From contig NC_044916.1 of NCBI RefSeq assembly GCF_003576645.1, forward strand, positions 4,142,307 through 4,206,306: a stretch of DNA of 64,000 nt. The letters run 5' to 3'. Below, in pieces: positions 1 to 9,807 of the stretch; position 1 is the stretch's first letter, and every line of letters starts with the position of its first letter. Origin of the DNA: Ipomoea triloba (Eukaryota; Streptophyta; Magnoliopsida; Solanales; Convolvulaceae). Both the position numbers and the translations under genes were made by a program. The notes under the pieces are model-generated. The model was not told the DNA's origin, ran no database searches, and saw only the letters and a list, made by a program, of their open reading frames with translations.

Positions 1-72
<72 letters not shown>
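1..72. repeat. (TA)n microsatellite
   Basis: The window opens with an uninterrupted run of 36 TA units. The true length is unknown because the run is cut by the window edge. Confidence 0.97.
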
Positions 73-73
<1 letters not shown>

Positions 74-79
74 CACCTA

Positions 80-162
80 CTATAACAAGGCTCGAACTCA
101 CCCCTTCCATACGGGGTGCAACCAGGTGTCACTAGACCAGAAGGTCATTGGCCGTTACTATA
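80..162 (-). repeat. tRNA-derived SINE-like head
   Basis: Read on the minus strand, this contains a pol III A-box-like TGGTCTAGTGACACC followed about 30 bases later by a B-box-like GAGTTCGAGCC. The same arrangement recurs at 6175-6252 (minus), and more weakly at 12926-12990, 14446-14570, 35073-35170 and 48063-48130. It is too degenerate for a tRNA cloverleaf, so a SINE 5' part is the likeliest reading. Confidence 0.5.
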
Positions 163-1244
163 ATATTTCTTCTTTTTTTTTTTTTTTGGATCATAAAATA
201 ATGTTTGACATTCCATTAATAGAATGTAAACAAAAGCGTGAGGGCAGAATTGCAGAAACACATAGGCAAGACTAGAAGAGTAGTTGGGCAATTAATTGGG
301 GTTTAACTTATATGGATTTCTAGCTCGTCTTGCGTGCATGCGCTATGAGCTGAGCTTCATTAGTTCATTTCGTCAACTTTTGCTCCTCTATCTTTACACG
401 TGATTCCTTTATTATTTATGGTTAATGTAGCCTTTCTTTTATCACCTTTTCTTACTAGCTAGCCTTTAGTATACACTTGTGCTTCAATTCTCTCTCCATC
501 TTCAATTCCACCCTCACTAATCCTATCTAGTTTACTTCCAACAAAAGTTGACTTAATTTATCTAGGAATTAATGTTGTACATTATGGAAAATATTATACA
601 AATTCCCAAAGTTTACTCATAACTTTACTTCATCATCCATGTTAGTTGAGTATGGTATATAATATGTAAACATAAATGTATAATTTAACCATCAATCAGC
701 TTAGGCTTAACTTTTAGTTGAGATGAAACACATGCTTCAATTGATATTAAAGTCAACTTTATGTCAAAGGTCATAGATTCAAATGATTGAATCTCCGCGT
801 CACTCATAAAAAAAAATATATGACACGTGTTGCTTGGAGCTCATAAAAAACAATCCGCATGCACACGTGATCTAATGAAAATTACTCAACAATGATTACC
901 ACATCAGAGAGAAATCTATAAAATAGAATAAGGAAGACCCTATAGTAAAACTCATATATATTATTTATTACTATCATTTATACCGGTGAAGACCCCTTTT
1001 AAGTATAAATAGAGGATCTCAGGGATTAGTTAGGATTCTTTTACGTTAACCTTAAGTTTGTTCTCCAATTTTACACCTGTTAATAATATAAATTGAATGG
1101 GTATTTTTGGGCTTTTTGCTAGAATTAGTTTGGTAACCACGTGATTTCAAATTTAATTTTCCCTAATATATACATACAATATATTGTAGTCAATCATACA
1201 AGATGATCATACACCATCATATTGTATTATTAGACTTCTATATA
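163..1244. other. Intergenic AT-rich DNA
   Basis: No coding region can be supported here. Bases 725-790 resemble, in decayed form and opposite orientation, the retrotransposon leader relic at 7080-7290: both carry the ATGCTTCAATT context next to a (degenerate) TTGGTATCAGAGC primer-binding site. Confidence 0.4.
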
Positions 1245-1751
1245 CAGTGTCGCAAAAATCCCGCCTAGGCGCTAGGCGCCGCCGCCAGTCGACTGCCTAG
1301 CGTATCACCTTAAATTGTGGTCTAGGTTGCTGGCCAGTTAGGCGACCGCCTAGGCCGCTTAGGCGCTGATCGCCTAGGCTTCCTAGTAGCCGACTAGACC
1401 TCCTAGGCATCGATTAGGCCGCCTAGTCGTCCAATTAACTATTATTCTTCATTTAAATGGGTTATTTAACTCAAAATAACATCGTTTTGAGCGAAATAAC
1501 CCTAAATTATATTGTACAAACTCTAGATATTTTTTAGGTTAATATTTAATATTTTAGTATTAACTATTAAAGTATTATATAATTTATAATTATTAGTCTT
1601 TAAAAATTGAAAATACTTAAACAAATTTTTTTTAAAATTAAAAAAAAATAAAAAATACAGTAGCGCCTAGGCACTGATTAATCCATGCCTAGGCGTCTTA
1701 GGCGCTAGGCCCTCGTCGAACGCCCGAGACCTAGCGATTTTTTCAACCTAT
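1245..1751. mobile_element. hAT-type MITE, CTAGGCGC family, copy A
   Basis: The left end reads CAGTGTCGCAAAAATC and the right end is the inverse of CAT(A)GGTTGAAAAAATCGCTAGG, so the termini are imperfect inverted repeats. The subterminal DNA is packed with GCCTAGGCG-type words, and the centre is AT-rich with a TCAAAA(C/T)GA..TCGTTTTGA-like region. Copy C at 26439-26777 is the same element in the opposite orientation and has a perfect 8-bp target duplication. Here the flanks (TCTATATA versus GATATATA) match at 6 of 8 bases. No transposase is encoded. The hAT assignment rests on the CAG..-type ends and 8-bp duplication. Confidence 0.65.
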
Positions 1752-2909
1752 GATATATAATATTAAAAATATTTCATGTTGAGAGTAACAACAATTAAGT
1801 TGATTAGACTGTTGACTCGATAACTACAAAATTATAAGTGAATGTCAATGGAAGCACCCTACTGGCTTTCTTGATTTGAGCCAATTTATACCAGCTAAGG
1901 TTAATAGTCGGAGTTTATCTCGTAAGATGCGGTTATACAAGATTTATTCTTTGTGATCATCAACTCTGCAATGGATTTAGAAGATTGGAGTACAAACAAG
2001 TTAAAATGGTTTTCTCAAAAAAAAAAAAAAAACAAGTTAAAATGGTAACGAATCTTTCACGGGAATTGGTGGCCCAGTAAACAGAGAAGGTTGTCACAAG
2101 TCATGTCTTGATGTTTTCTGCAGTCAAATCACTTCACGTTTCAGAATGAATTTGTTTGTGCGTGTGCAAATCCACTGAATAAAATTACTCTCTTGGCTTG
2201 CATTGATGAGCTACTTCACCTTCAATTCTACTGTTCCTTTTTCTTGGTTTTATTCTCCATCTTCTGTGTGAATTTGACACTAGCTATCTACTATACTGCA
2301 GATTGTTAGGCATCTCCCGTGCTAAAAAAGAAAATAAAGTTTAGGTCTGATCTCATATGGTCGACTAATTTACGTTTAGTCTTAATTCCAGTAATTAGGT
2401 AGGGGTTTGAGTTGTTCAGTCAACCTAAGGAGTCGTCATGGAATACTTAGACTAATTAGTGATGGTGAAGACCTCTTGTGTGCATAAATGTACAAGTAGT
2501 AGAGGTATCTAGAATCATTTGATTGACAACTTAAGACTTACCTCATTGAGTCTTGAAACTGGTTAATGGGATATAGGATAACGAAATCGAAAGAATTGGG
2601 TTAAAAAAATTAATGAAAAAGTAGAATTGTTTGTTTGTCACTTTCCTGTACCCAATGGGTGTTGCGCATGCTGTGTTTTTTAAAACATTATTGTATCTCT
2701 TTGCTTTTTACATAATCTTTTTGTTTACATGGAGGAATTTCCTCATACATTGGAGATGCCCTAGGTGAGAAACTGAGAATATATTTATTTGTTTTTTTTA
2801 AAAAAAAATAAATTCAGAAGGAGTGGGGCACCAATAAATTTGGAAGCTTTCTTCCATTAGAGAGGGTGGACAGAATACACTATACTGGCTACAAGAAAAC
2901 AGTACAGTA
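1752..2909. other. Intergenic DNA without recognised features
   Basis: The stretch is AT-rich with short poly-A runs. I see no gene, RNA or structured repeat that can be supported. Confidence 0.4.
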
Positions 2910-2940
2910 TAATAATAACAACAACAGCAACAACAACAAC

Positions 2941-2984
<44 letters not shown>
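2910..2984. repeat. (AAC/AAT)n microsatellite
   Basis: This is a trinucleotide run passing from AAC to AAT units. It produces a meaningless poly-tyrosine/cysteine reading frame on the minus strand. A short (AAT)n follows at 3043-3061. Confidence 0.95.
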
Positions 2985-3153
2985 GCCAAACACCTTGTGT
3001 TCAGATGACATGTAGTGACTCTCCTATATTCATCTATCATTTAATAATAATAATAATAATTATTGTAGTGAACAACTCTCTCCCAAAGGTGTTAATATCA
3101 CATTTTTTTACATTGAAATTCATAATTTGTCATTCCATTCACCCTTCTATATC

Positions 3154-3650
3154 GTTAGATCGTGGACCATGGTCCACAAACTTTGTGGACCATGCTCTAA
3201 AAACAACGTCATTTCATTAATTAAAGTAACGGCCGCCGCTATCTTAACGGAGCCCGTATTTTTGATGTGTTAATTACCAAATGAAACTACAGTGTATCTA
3301 AAATGAAACTGTCTCACATATTATTTTTATATTATCAAATGAAACTGTAATTGAATTGAAATAAAACTGTAGTTGTGTTGTAATGAAACTACATTGCATA
3401 TAAAATGAAATTGAACAACAATTTCACATATTTGAATGTATAATGTCGAATGAAACTATAGTTATATCGAAATGAAATTGTAATTGTGTTGAAATGAAAG
3501 TGCAGTGTATATAAAAAGAAACTAAATATGTTATACAAACAAAGCTATATACATGGAAGTGTGGAACGACATGAAATGGTACAAAACGGGTACCTTTTTT
3601 TTTCATTAAAAGAACTGCACTGTTTTAGATCATGATCCACTAAAATTTGC
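3154..3650. mobile_element. Hairpin-ended element H1 (TGAAACTG subfamily)
   Basis: The left end carries nested palindromes: GGACCATGGTCC, and GTCCAC-AAACTTT-GTGGAC. The right end (GATCATGATCCAC, about 3628-3640) is a decayed inverted copy. Between them lies a degenerate array of TGAAACTG(T/C)AGT(T/G)..-type units about 25-35 bases apart. The flanks TTCTATATC (3145-3153) and GTCTATATA (3651-3659) match at 7 of 9 bases, compatible with an old Mutator-type duplication. Copies H2 and H3 share the array and the TAACGG(C)(C)GCC-type word. Confidence 0.6.
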
Positions 3651-3804
3651 GTCTATATATCTTACCACTTATAATTTGAACTTTCTTAGCCAATGGACCT
3701 CGAATGCCATAGCCCATAGTATGCTCTCTCATTTTTTTGCGAGCCCAAAATGATTTTGCGCCGTATCCAAACATCCAGTATGCTAATGAACTTTATTTTC
3801 AAAT

Positions 3805-3805
<1 letters not shown>

Positions 3806-3857
<52 letters not shown>
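3806..3857. repeat. (TTA)n microsatellite
   Basis: About 17 TTA units in a row. It generates poly-isoleucine reading frames on both strands that are not genes. Confidence 0.95.
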
Positions 3858-3886
3858 TTATATCTGACCATAAATTTCTTAAATAT

Positions 3887-4425
3887 TAGTGTTCGTGTTT
3901 ATTTGTTAAGCTTTTTAAAAATTTTGTTTGTGTTAATTTGTTAACCGCTTGTTAGTGTTTGTTAACGTTTGTGAACATGTTCGCTTGTTTGGTCAATTAA
4001 CTATGTTCATGAACAACCAAACAACTTTGGTCATAGCTAAACAAACAAACACATGTACATGTTCATGATTATAATTTGTTTATAAACAAAAAATGGTTTA
4101 TGTTCACACACAATAACCAAACAAACAATATAACAACTATAAAAATAATACATGCAAATAAGTCAAAAAAAATATAATATCAAAATAAAAAATGAGCATA
4201 TTCGTGAAAATTACTAAATAAACACTAAACGAGTTTGTTCATGAATATTATTAAATGAACAATAAACAAGCTTGTTCACTAGCTGATCTTAGCAAACGAA
4301 CATACAAAATTACAAATGTTCAAACTATATTCATTTATTAAACGAGTTCTAAACTTTGTTCGTATATGTTCGTTTACTTTAATAAACAAACAAAAATTAA
4401 TGTTTGTCAAATAAAAACACGATGA
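3887..4425. repeat. Imperfect inverted-repeat element rich in GTTTGTTCA words
   Basis: The left end (GTGTTCGTGTTTATTTGTTAA) is matched by a decayed inverse around 4398-4422. The interior repeats GAACA, GTTTGTT and CATGTTCATG words on both strands. It has no coding capacity. A non-autonomous DNA transposon is probable, but I could not fix its borders or target duplication. Confidence 0.35.
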
Positions 4426-4449
4426 GTTTACCGAAAACTGTTTTCACTT

Positions 4450-5746
4450 AGGAGGTGTTTGGTTGGGTGGATGGAAAATATTTTCCTAGAAGTGAAGGAA
4501 AATGTTGTTTTATGTTCTTTGGTTGGATGGAAAATATTTTCCATTGAAAAAGAAATTCCTGAAAGTGAAGGAAAACAAAATCTCAGCAAAATGTTGGCAT
4601 TTTGTTTTTCATAGGACTTGGGAAGAAAATATAACATAGTTGGAATATTTTACCCTAAAAAAAAGTTTCTTAATTACACATGTATATATATTATAGAGTT
4701 AATACCACAAATGGTCTTCTGACTATTGGGCTAGTACTCTTTTTAGTCACTGACTTTCAAGTCGACCACAAATGGTCCTCTGACTTTCATTTTTGACCAC
4801 AAATAGTCTTCTTTTAAAATTTATGTTAAATAGGTGTTAAATCTATGGGTAATATCGTCAAATTGATTAATATTATTATGATTACTTCTTTTTAGAATTA
4901 TATGACAACATAATTAATTTCAAACATTAATAAACATTAATTTAGTAAATATAAAAACAAAATGGACGCGACAAATTACATAAATGAACAAATTAAATAA
5001 AAATTCATGATTAATGTTCATTTTTTTTTACTTGATTAATTATATTAATTCAACGGTGACGGCCTTCAGTTATGTCCCAAACAAAATGTTTGATTGAATA
5101 ATGAAGAGTGAAATCTATTAATCGGCCATGTATGAACAACCATGGAAATGATGGAAGCAAGGTTTTTGAAAAAAATTTCTTCCATTTTAATCTGTTGGTT
5201 AAATTAAAACAGATAGCCCTAATATTAAATCTTCATTTTGTACGCATAATTACGAGAATAAGGTGTATTGTCTTTTTATTTAGGAGTATTTATATTTGTT
5301 AATTGTTTCAAATATGCTTGTTGGTGAAAATTCTAAACAATTTTATTTTATGACCATTATATTTATCAATTTGATGATAATACCCCTGGATTAAACACAT
5401 ATTTAACAGAAATTTTAACAGAAGACTATTTGTGGTAAAAACAATGAAAGTCAGAGGACCATTTGTGATCAAATTGAAAGTCGAGAGCTAAAAGGAGTAC
5501 TACGCCAATAGTCAGAGGACCATTTGTGGTATTAACTCTATATTATAACTATTATTATTAAGGACATATTAGCCTTTATATTCATAATTCCTTACCATTC
5601 CAAATCTAATCAAACAATGGAATTCATATTCCCAGTAATTTCTTTTCTATCAACCAAATAATGGAATCTATTTTCTCAATAATTTATTTTCCATGAAATT
5701 TAAATTTCATTCCTTTTCAAATATTTTCCAGCAAACCAAACCGACT
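4450..5746. mobile_element. Outer inverted-repeat element split by a Mutator-type insertion
   Basis: TTTGGTTGGGTGGATGGAAA and several ATTTTCC words on the left are mirrored by TTCC...AATATTTTCCAGCAAACCAAACC on the right. The middle is occupied by the element at 4696-5538. The superfamily is not determined. Confidence 0.35.
4696..5538. mobile_element. Mutator-type non-autonomous element, 9-bp TSD
   Basis: The ends are inverted repeats: GAGTTAATACCACAAATGGT on the left and its inverse on the right, continuing with CCTCTGACT / AGTCAGAGG words for over 100 bases. The flanking 9-mers are identical: TATATTATA at 4687-4695 and 5539-5547. Long inverted repeats with a 9-bp duplication are typical of Mutator-like elements (established knowledge). 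No transposase frame is present; a 64-codon frame at 5108-5302 has no recognisable similarity. Confidence 0.8.
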
Positions 5747-5754
5747 GTTACACG

Positions 5755-6165
5755 GGTCATTATACGGTGGACCATGGTCCACAATGCATTGTGGATCATG
5801 GTCACAAAATGCTATCGTTTCATTAAGTAAAAGAAACGGCTGCCATAAGTCTTAATGGAGCTCCATAAAGGATACTACAGTTCATCTCAAAAGATACTGC
5901 CTCACATTTGTTTTTATATTATCAAATCAAACTGTAGTTATATCGAAATGAAACTTTAGTTGTGTTGAAGTAACTGCAGTGTATACAAAATGAAACTGAA
6001 TAACAGTTTCACATATTTGAGTATATATTGTCCAATGAAACTGTATTTATATCGAAATGATATTGTAGTTATGCTGAAAGGGAACTGAATAACAATTTTA
6101 CATATAGTTTGAAAGGGAAACATGTATATAAAATGAAGAGAAGTTAACGACCGTTTGTTTTCATT
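5755..6165. mobile_element. Hairpin-ended element H2 (TGAAACTG subfamily)
   Basis: It opens with GGTGGACCATGGTCCAC followed by AATGCATTGTGGATCATGG, the same double palindrome as H1. It then has AAACGGCTGCCAT and an array of TGAAACTGTAGTTATATCG-type units. The right end is decayed, or cut by the SINE-like repeat that follows. Confidence 0.5.
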
Positions 6166-6174
6166 AACCCATAT

Positions 6175-6252
6175 TGCCTTTTACTGAGAGGTGAACCCAC
6201 TCTCCCATGTAGAGATCAATCGGGTGTCACTGGACCACAAGCTCTTTGGCAT
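6175..6252 (-). repeat. tRNA-derived SINE-like head
   Basis: On the minus strand GCCAAAGAGCTTGTGGTC is followed by an A-box-like TGGTCCAGTGACACC and a B-box-like GTGGGTTCACCTC. Same family as 80-162. It lies about 220 bases upstream of the Nudix start codon. Confidence 0.5.
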
Positions 6253-6469
6253 CATCTATTAAAATATTAAAATAGCAAAAAAGTAAAAATAATAAAAATT
6301 ACCCTGCAATATACACGTATATGACGTATACATCCAATGGAAAGAAAACGAGAAATTGATTAGTTCTTGGTATGAAAAGAGCATAGTACGGAGTATGATC
6401 AATGCCCAATGAATGCAATTATGCAAAATCCCTTCCCTACCAGTGCTTGATTCTGATCCTAATCGTGAG

Positions 6470-8671
6470 ATGCTTTCAGTCCTACGAAGGGTTTCATCCT
6501 CTTCCTTTTCTCTGTCGGTTCCACTCCCCAAGCCCCTCATGGATTCCTCATCATCCGCTTCCAAGAAGAAAATCCGCGGGACTTCACACAGGCTTCTGTC
6601 CTTGGCCAGGCAGTTGCGTCTCTACAAGGCTCCTCCGCCGCCGGGGGAAGATAGCGATGTGGAGGAGAGCTCAGGGAAGGTGGTTTCCCTTTTGGGATTT
6701 CAAGAATCTGTGACCCCAGTTAGCAACCAGCCTGAGAGGTTCAAACCCAAGAGAGCTGCTGTCTTGATCTGCCTCTTTGAAGGGGATTCTGGGGAGTTTC
6801 GTGTTATTCTCACCAAGAGGGCTTCCAATCTCTCCTCCCACTCTGGTCAGTCAATCTTGGTTGGATAGATAGCAGTGTGTGATTGTGTTTTGTGGTCAAT
6901 TTTGGGGCTTTGTTTGGCCCTGTGGTAGTTTCCTTCAAGGGGTTTGATCCATTTAAGAAATTTTAAAAGTTTGATGATAATTGCAAGAATTCTTGGAAAC
7001 TTTGTCTGATTTGTAGAAGTTACAGTGGTGGGTAATGTGTAATTGTTGCTAGTTAGTTTGGTGATTTTATTAAGCCTGAATTGAAATGTGCTTCATTTCA
7101 ACTAAAATAGTTGGACTGCTTATATATTATATGCTCAAGAGTCAAGCCCCCCTCACGTCTTCGTTATGGGGTTGGCTCTGATACCAAATTGAAGCATGTG
7201 TTCCATCTTAACTAAAAACTGATAGCACATTTATGTTTATATATTATATGCTCAATAGCCTGAAGGTGAACTCTTTCAATTGTGAGTGATGATTATGGCC
7301 TTGACATTGCCTTGATTAGCCAAGAAGATTGTTGTTTGAGCTCTCGAGCCATCAACGAGTGAGGTTAGACTGTTGTATGCCGACGATTATGATGTTGTTG
7401 ACAATGATGTTGTATGCTATATGGCCTTGGTTGCATTTTGATGAGTTATGGTGTATATTAATTGATGTTGCTTTGTTTGCTTGTCTGACCAAATTGGCTG
7501 AAAAGATGCTATAGAAACTTTGTTTGTATAAACAAATTTGTTATGCTGCTTGTTATTGTGCGTGAATTTTACTATGGTAGCGTTTAAGGTTTCATTTCGT
7601 GCTGTTCATTTGTGAAATCAACTCATATTAGTGTTGATTTGATTTGTGAAAAGTGGATCTTCATTGGTCTATATTGTCTTCGTTGTTGATTTCTCTAATA
7701 ATTTCTTTGTTTAGAATAACATTTCTTCGCTTCCTTGTCATGCAGGTGAAGTTGCATTGCCGGGAGGGAAGGCAGAAGAAGGAGATGCGAGTGATGCTGG
7801 GACCGCCACAAGGGAAGCAAAGGAGGAAATCGGACTGGATCCTTCACTCGTGAATGTTGTGACTTACCTCGAGCCGTTCTTGTCTAAGGTATGCAACTAT
7901 GCATCCACCCCCTATTCAAATCTAAAGTTGAGTCGCTAGATTAATCACTTGAAACAGCACTCTATCTTAGCCAAAATGTTGTGCAAGGTATTTCTTCTGG
8001 TATATTCACATTCTCGTTAAGAAACTCATTGAATAATCCTTGGTTTTTTGGACAACTCATATTTTGTGCATAAAAACCCTTAGTGTAGTATACAATTGAC
8101 GTTTCTCGTTGGTTTATTTTGTTGCAATCGCTAGATAAACTGGTGTAGGTACTTCAGTGGTTAATTATACTTTCTAATTGAAATTTGGAGTTTCATATGG
8201 ATTCATATCGTACCATTGGTGATATTTTTGTTATTTTTGCAGCACCTTCTCAGAGTAATTCCTGTTATCGGAATACTCACCAATAAGAAGGAATTCAATC
8301 CCACGCCTAATCCTGCTGAAGTAGAAGCGGTTTTTGATGCTCCATTAGAAATGTTTCTCAAGGTTTCATGTTTGTCAATACTTCCCTTTTTTTGCACTTA
8401 AACATATAGTTTCCTCCCATGTTTTACGGTAGAATGTCGTGAACAGGACGAAAACAGAAGATCAGAAGAAAGAGAGTGGATGGGGCACAACTATTTACTT
8501 CACTTTTTTGACTATGAGATTGGTGACAAGAAGTATTTGATTTGGGGTCTAACGGCCGGGATCTTGATTAGAGCTGCATCGGTTGTGTACCAGAGGCCGC
8601 CTGCTTTTACCGAGCAAAATCCTAAGTTCCAGGTTCCTAAGTTTGCAGACAAGGATACGACAATGACTTGA
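6470..8671 (+). CDS. Nudix hydrolase, CoA-diphosphatase type (NUDT15/22-like)
   Basis: Four exons, 6470-6845, 7746-7888, 8243-8362 and 8447-8671, give a 287-residue protein in continuous phase across three GT-AG introns. Members of this family hydrolyse CoA and acyl-CoA to 4'-phosphopantetheine and adenosine 3',5'-bisphosphate; plant relatives act in mitochondria or cytosol. The diagnostic block runs through VILTKRA..SHSG-EVALPGGK (about residues 112-134) into the Nudix box GGKAEEGD...TREAKEEIGL (132-156). The acidic residue after the glycines is Asp139, with eight residues before Arg148-Glu149, a spacing seen in CoA-type boxes. Glu149, Glu152 and Glu153 are the expected metal ligands. The C-terminal part (LEMFLK, HFFDYE, LTAGILIRAASVVYQRPP) also fits this plant subfamily. 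The start at 6470 was preferred; 6413 and 6539 are in-frame alternatives. The basic, Ser-rich N terminus (MLSVLRRVSSSS) could be a mitochondrial targeting sequence. Confidence 0.9.
7080..7290 (-). repeat. LTR-retrotransposon leader relic in Nudix intron 1
   Basis: On the minus strand bases 7174-7187 read TGGTATCAGAGCC, the primer-binding site complementary to plant initiator tRNA-Met, in a TTCAATT context. Flanking bases contain two similar CTTATATATTATATGCTCAA stretches (about 7119 and 7234). No coding part of an element is seen, so this is a relic or solo-LTR junction. Confidence 0.4.
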
Positions 8672-9807
8672 ATTAAACTAATGCCATGCGACTCTAATCC
8701 AGTATAAGCAATAAATTAGACTAACACTTGTTGCCGATTGGATTTTATATGTACTGTTTATGGATAGACAGGATAGTTGATCTGATGTTGAATAAACTCT
8801 TTCCAAAATAAGCAAAACATGACTCTTAGATATTGAAGACCTTCAACGGAGTTTCTGCTTCAGAAAGTATAGCGGGAATCTTGATGAACTGGGCTCAGAA
8901 GTAGAACCGAGCTTTGGAGGAGTTTCTGCTTCAGAAAATGTAGTTGGAGTCTTGAAGAAGGTTGAGATAAAGAACTGAACTTTGAACGAAACCCTTCCGG
9001 GCTTGCTGGAGTTGCGTTCTCCGAAAGTTATTGCGCCTTTCTGAAAGCTTCGAACTTTCCATCAGGTCAGCAAATCTCCAAATGAGGTGACAAAGCTCTT
9101 CTCGAGTGCTGTGGCTCGCTCCAAATGGAAATTTCGGCATCATTTATGGCACCATTTGAATTCTTAGATATGGGATTATAGTTTACATAGTAAATTTATT
9201 TTGCCAGTGTATTTAGTTGTATCTTGTGACTCATATTATGCACTCTATGTTTATGTGACATTAAATCTTTGTCTGCAATATAGCAGCAACAATGTTAATC
9301 TGATCATGGATGATTATTTCCTAAATCTCAGAACAGCTTTTTTAGATGCAAATTGTGTCCAAAAAAAAAAAAAAACTAATTTGTCTAGAAGTTCTTGTAG
9401 ACAATTGCCAAACAAGAATCCAATATTTCTGTGCAACTTAGAAGTTAGAAACCATAGAAATGAGCCATAAGGTGCATATGGTGAAAGAAAACAACAGAAA
9501 AAAAACGGAATATGATCAATATGGACTTCAGAATTTCACAATACAGAAGAGGCTAAAACTTTGATATGTTATGTAACAATGAACAATGTAATTGGGTGGG
9601 GTGGGGGGTATTGTTTTACCTCATTGATCACTATTCACTAATATGCCTAAAGGCCAAATCCAGCAGCCTTGTCATTTGGCCTGCTTGGAAATCAGATAAT
9701 GCAAACTTGACAAAATAGATACTAAGTGCAATAATAGCGCATCAAAATGCAATTGTAAATGTAATGAAATGAAACGATAGATCTTAATGTCGTCCAAAAC
9801 CTGTTCC
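8672..9807. other. Convergent intergenic region between Nudix and CHLI genes
   Basis: It holds both 3' flanks. Bases 8835-8985 contain an imperfect tandem duplication of about 75 bases (GGAGTTTCTGCTTCAGAAA twice). Bases 8931-9143 hold a 70-codon minus-strand frame with charged residues that I do not recognise. It could be an exon relic, but there is no support beyond the open frame. Confidence 0.35.

Noticed and set aside
80..162. Possible tRNA gene from A- and B-box-like motifs
   Set aside because: No cloverleaf stems can be formed, and the same decayed pattern recurs at several loci, so a SINE-like repeat is preferred.
2798..3040. Poly-Tyr/Cys 80-codon frame
   Set aside because: It is a translation of the AAC/AAT microsatellite.
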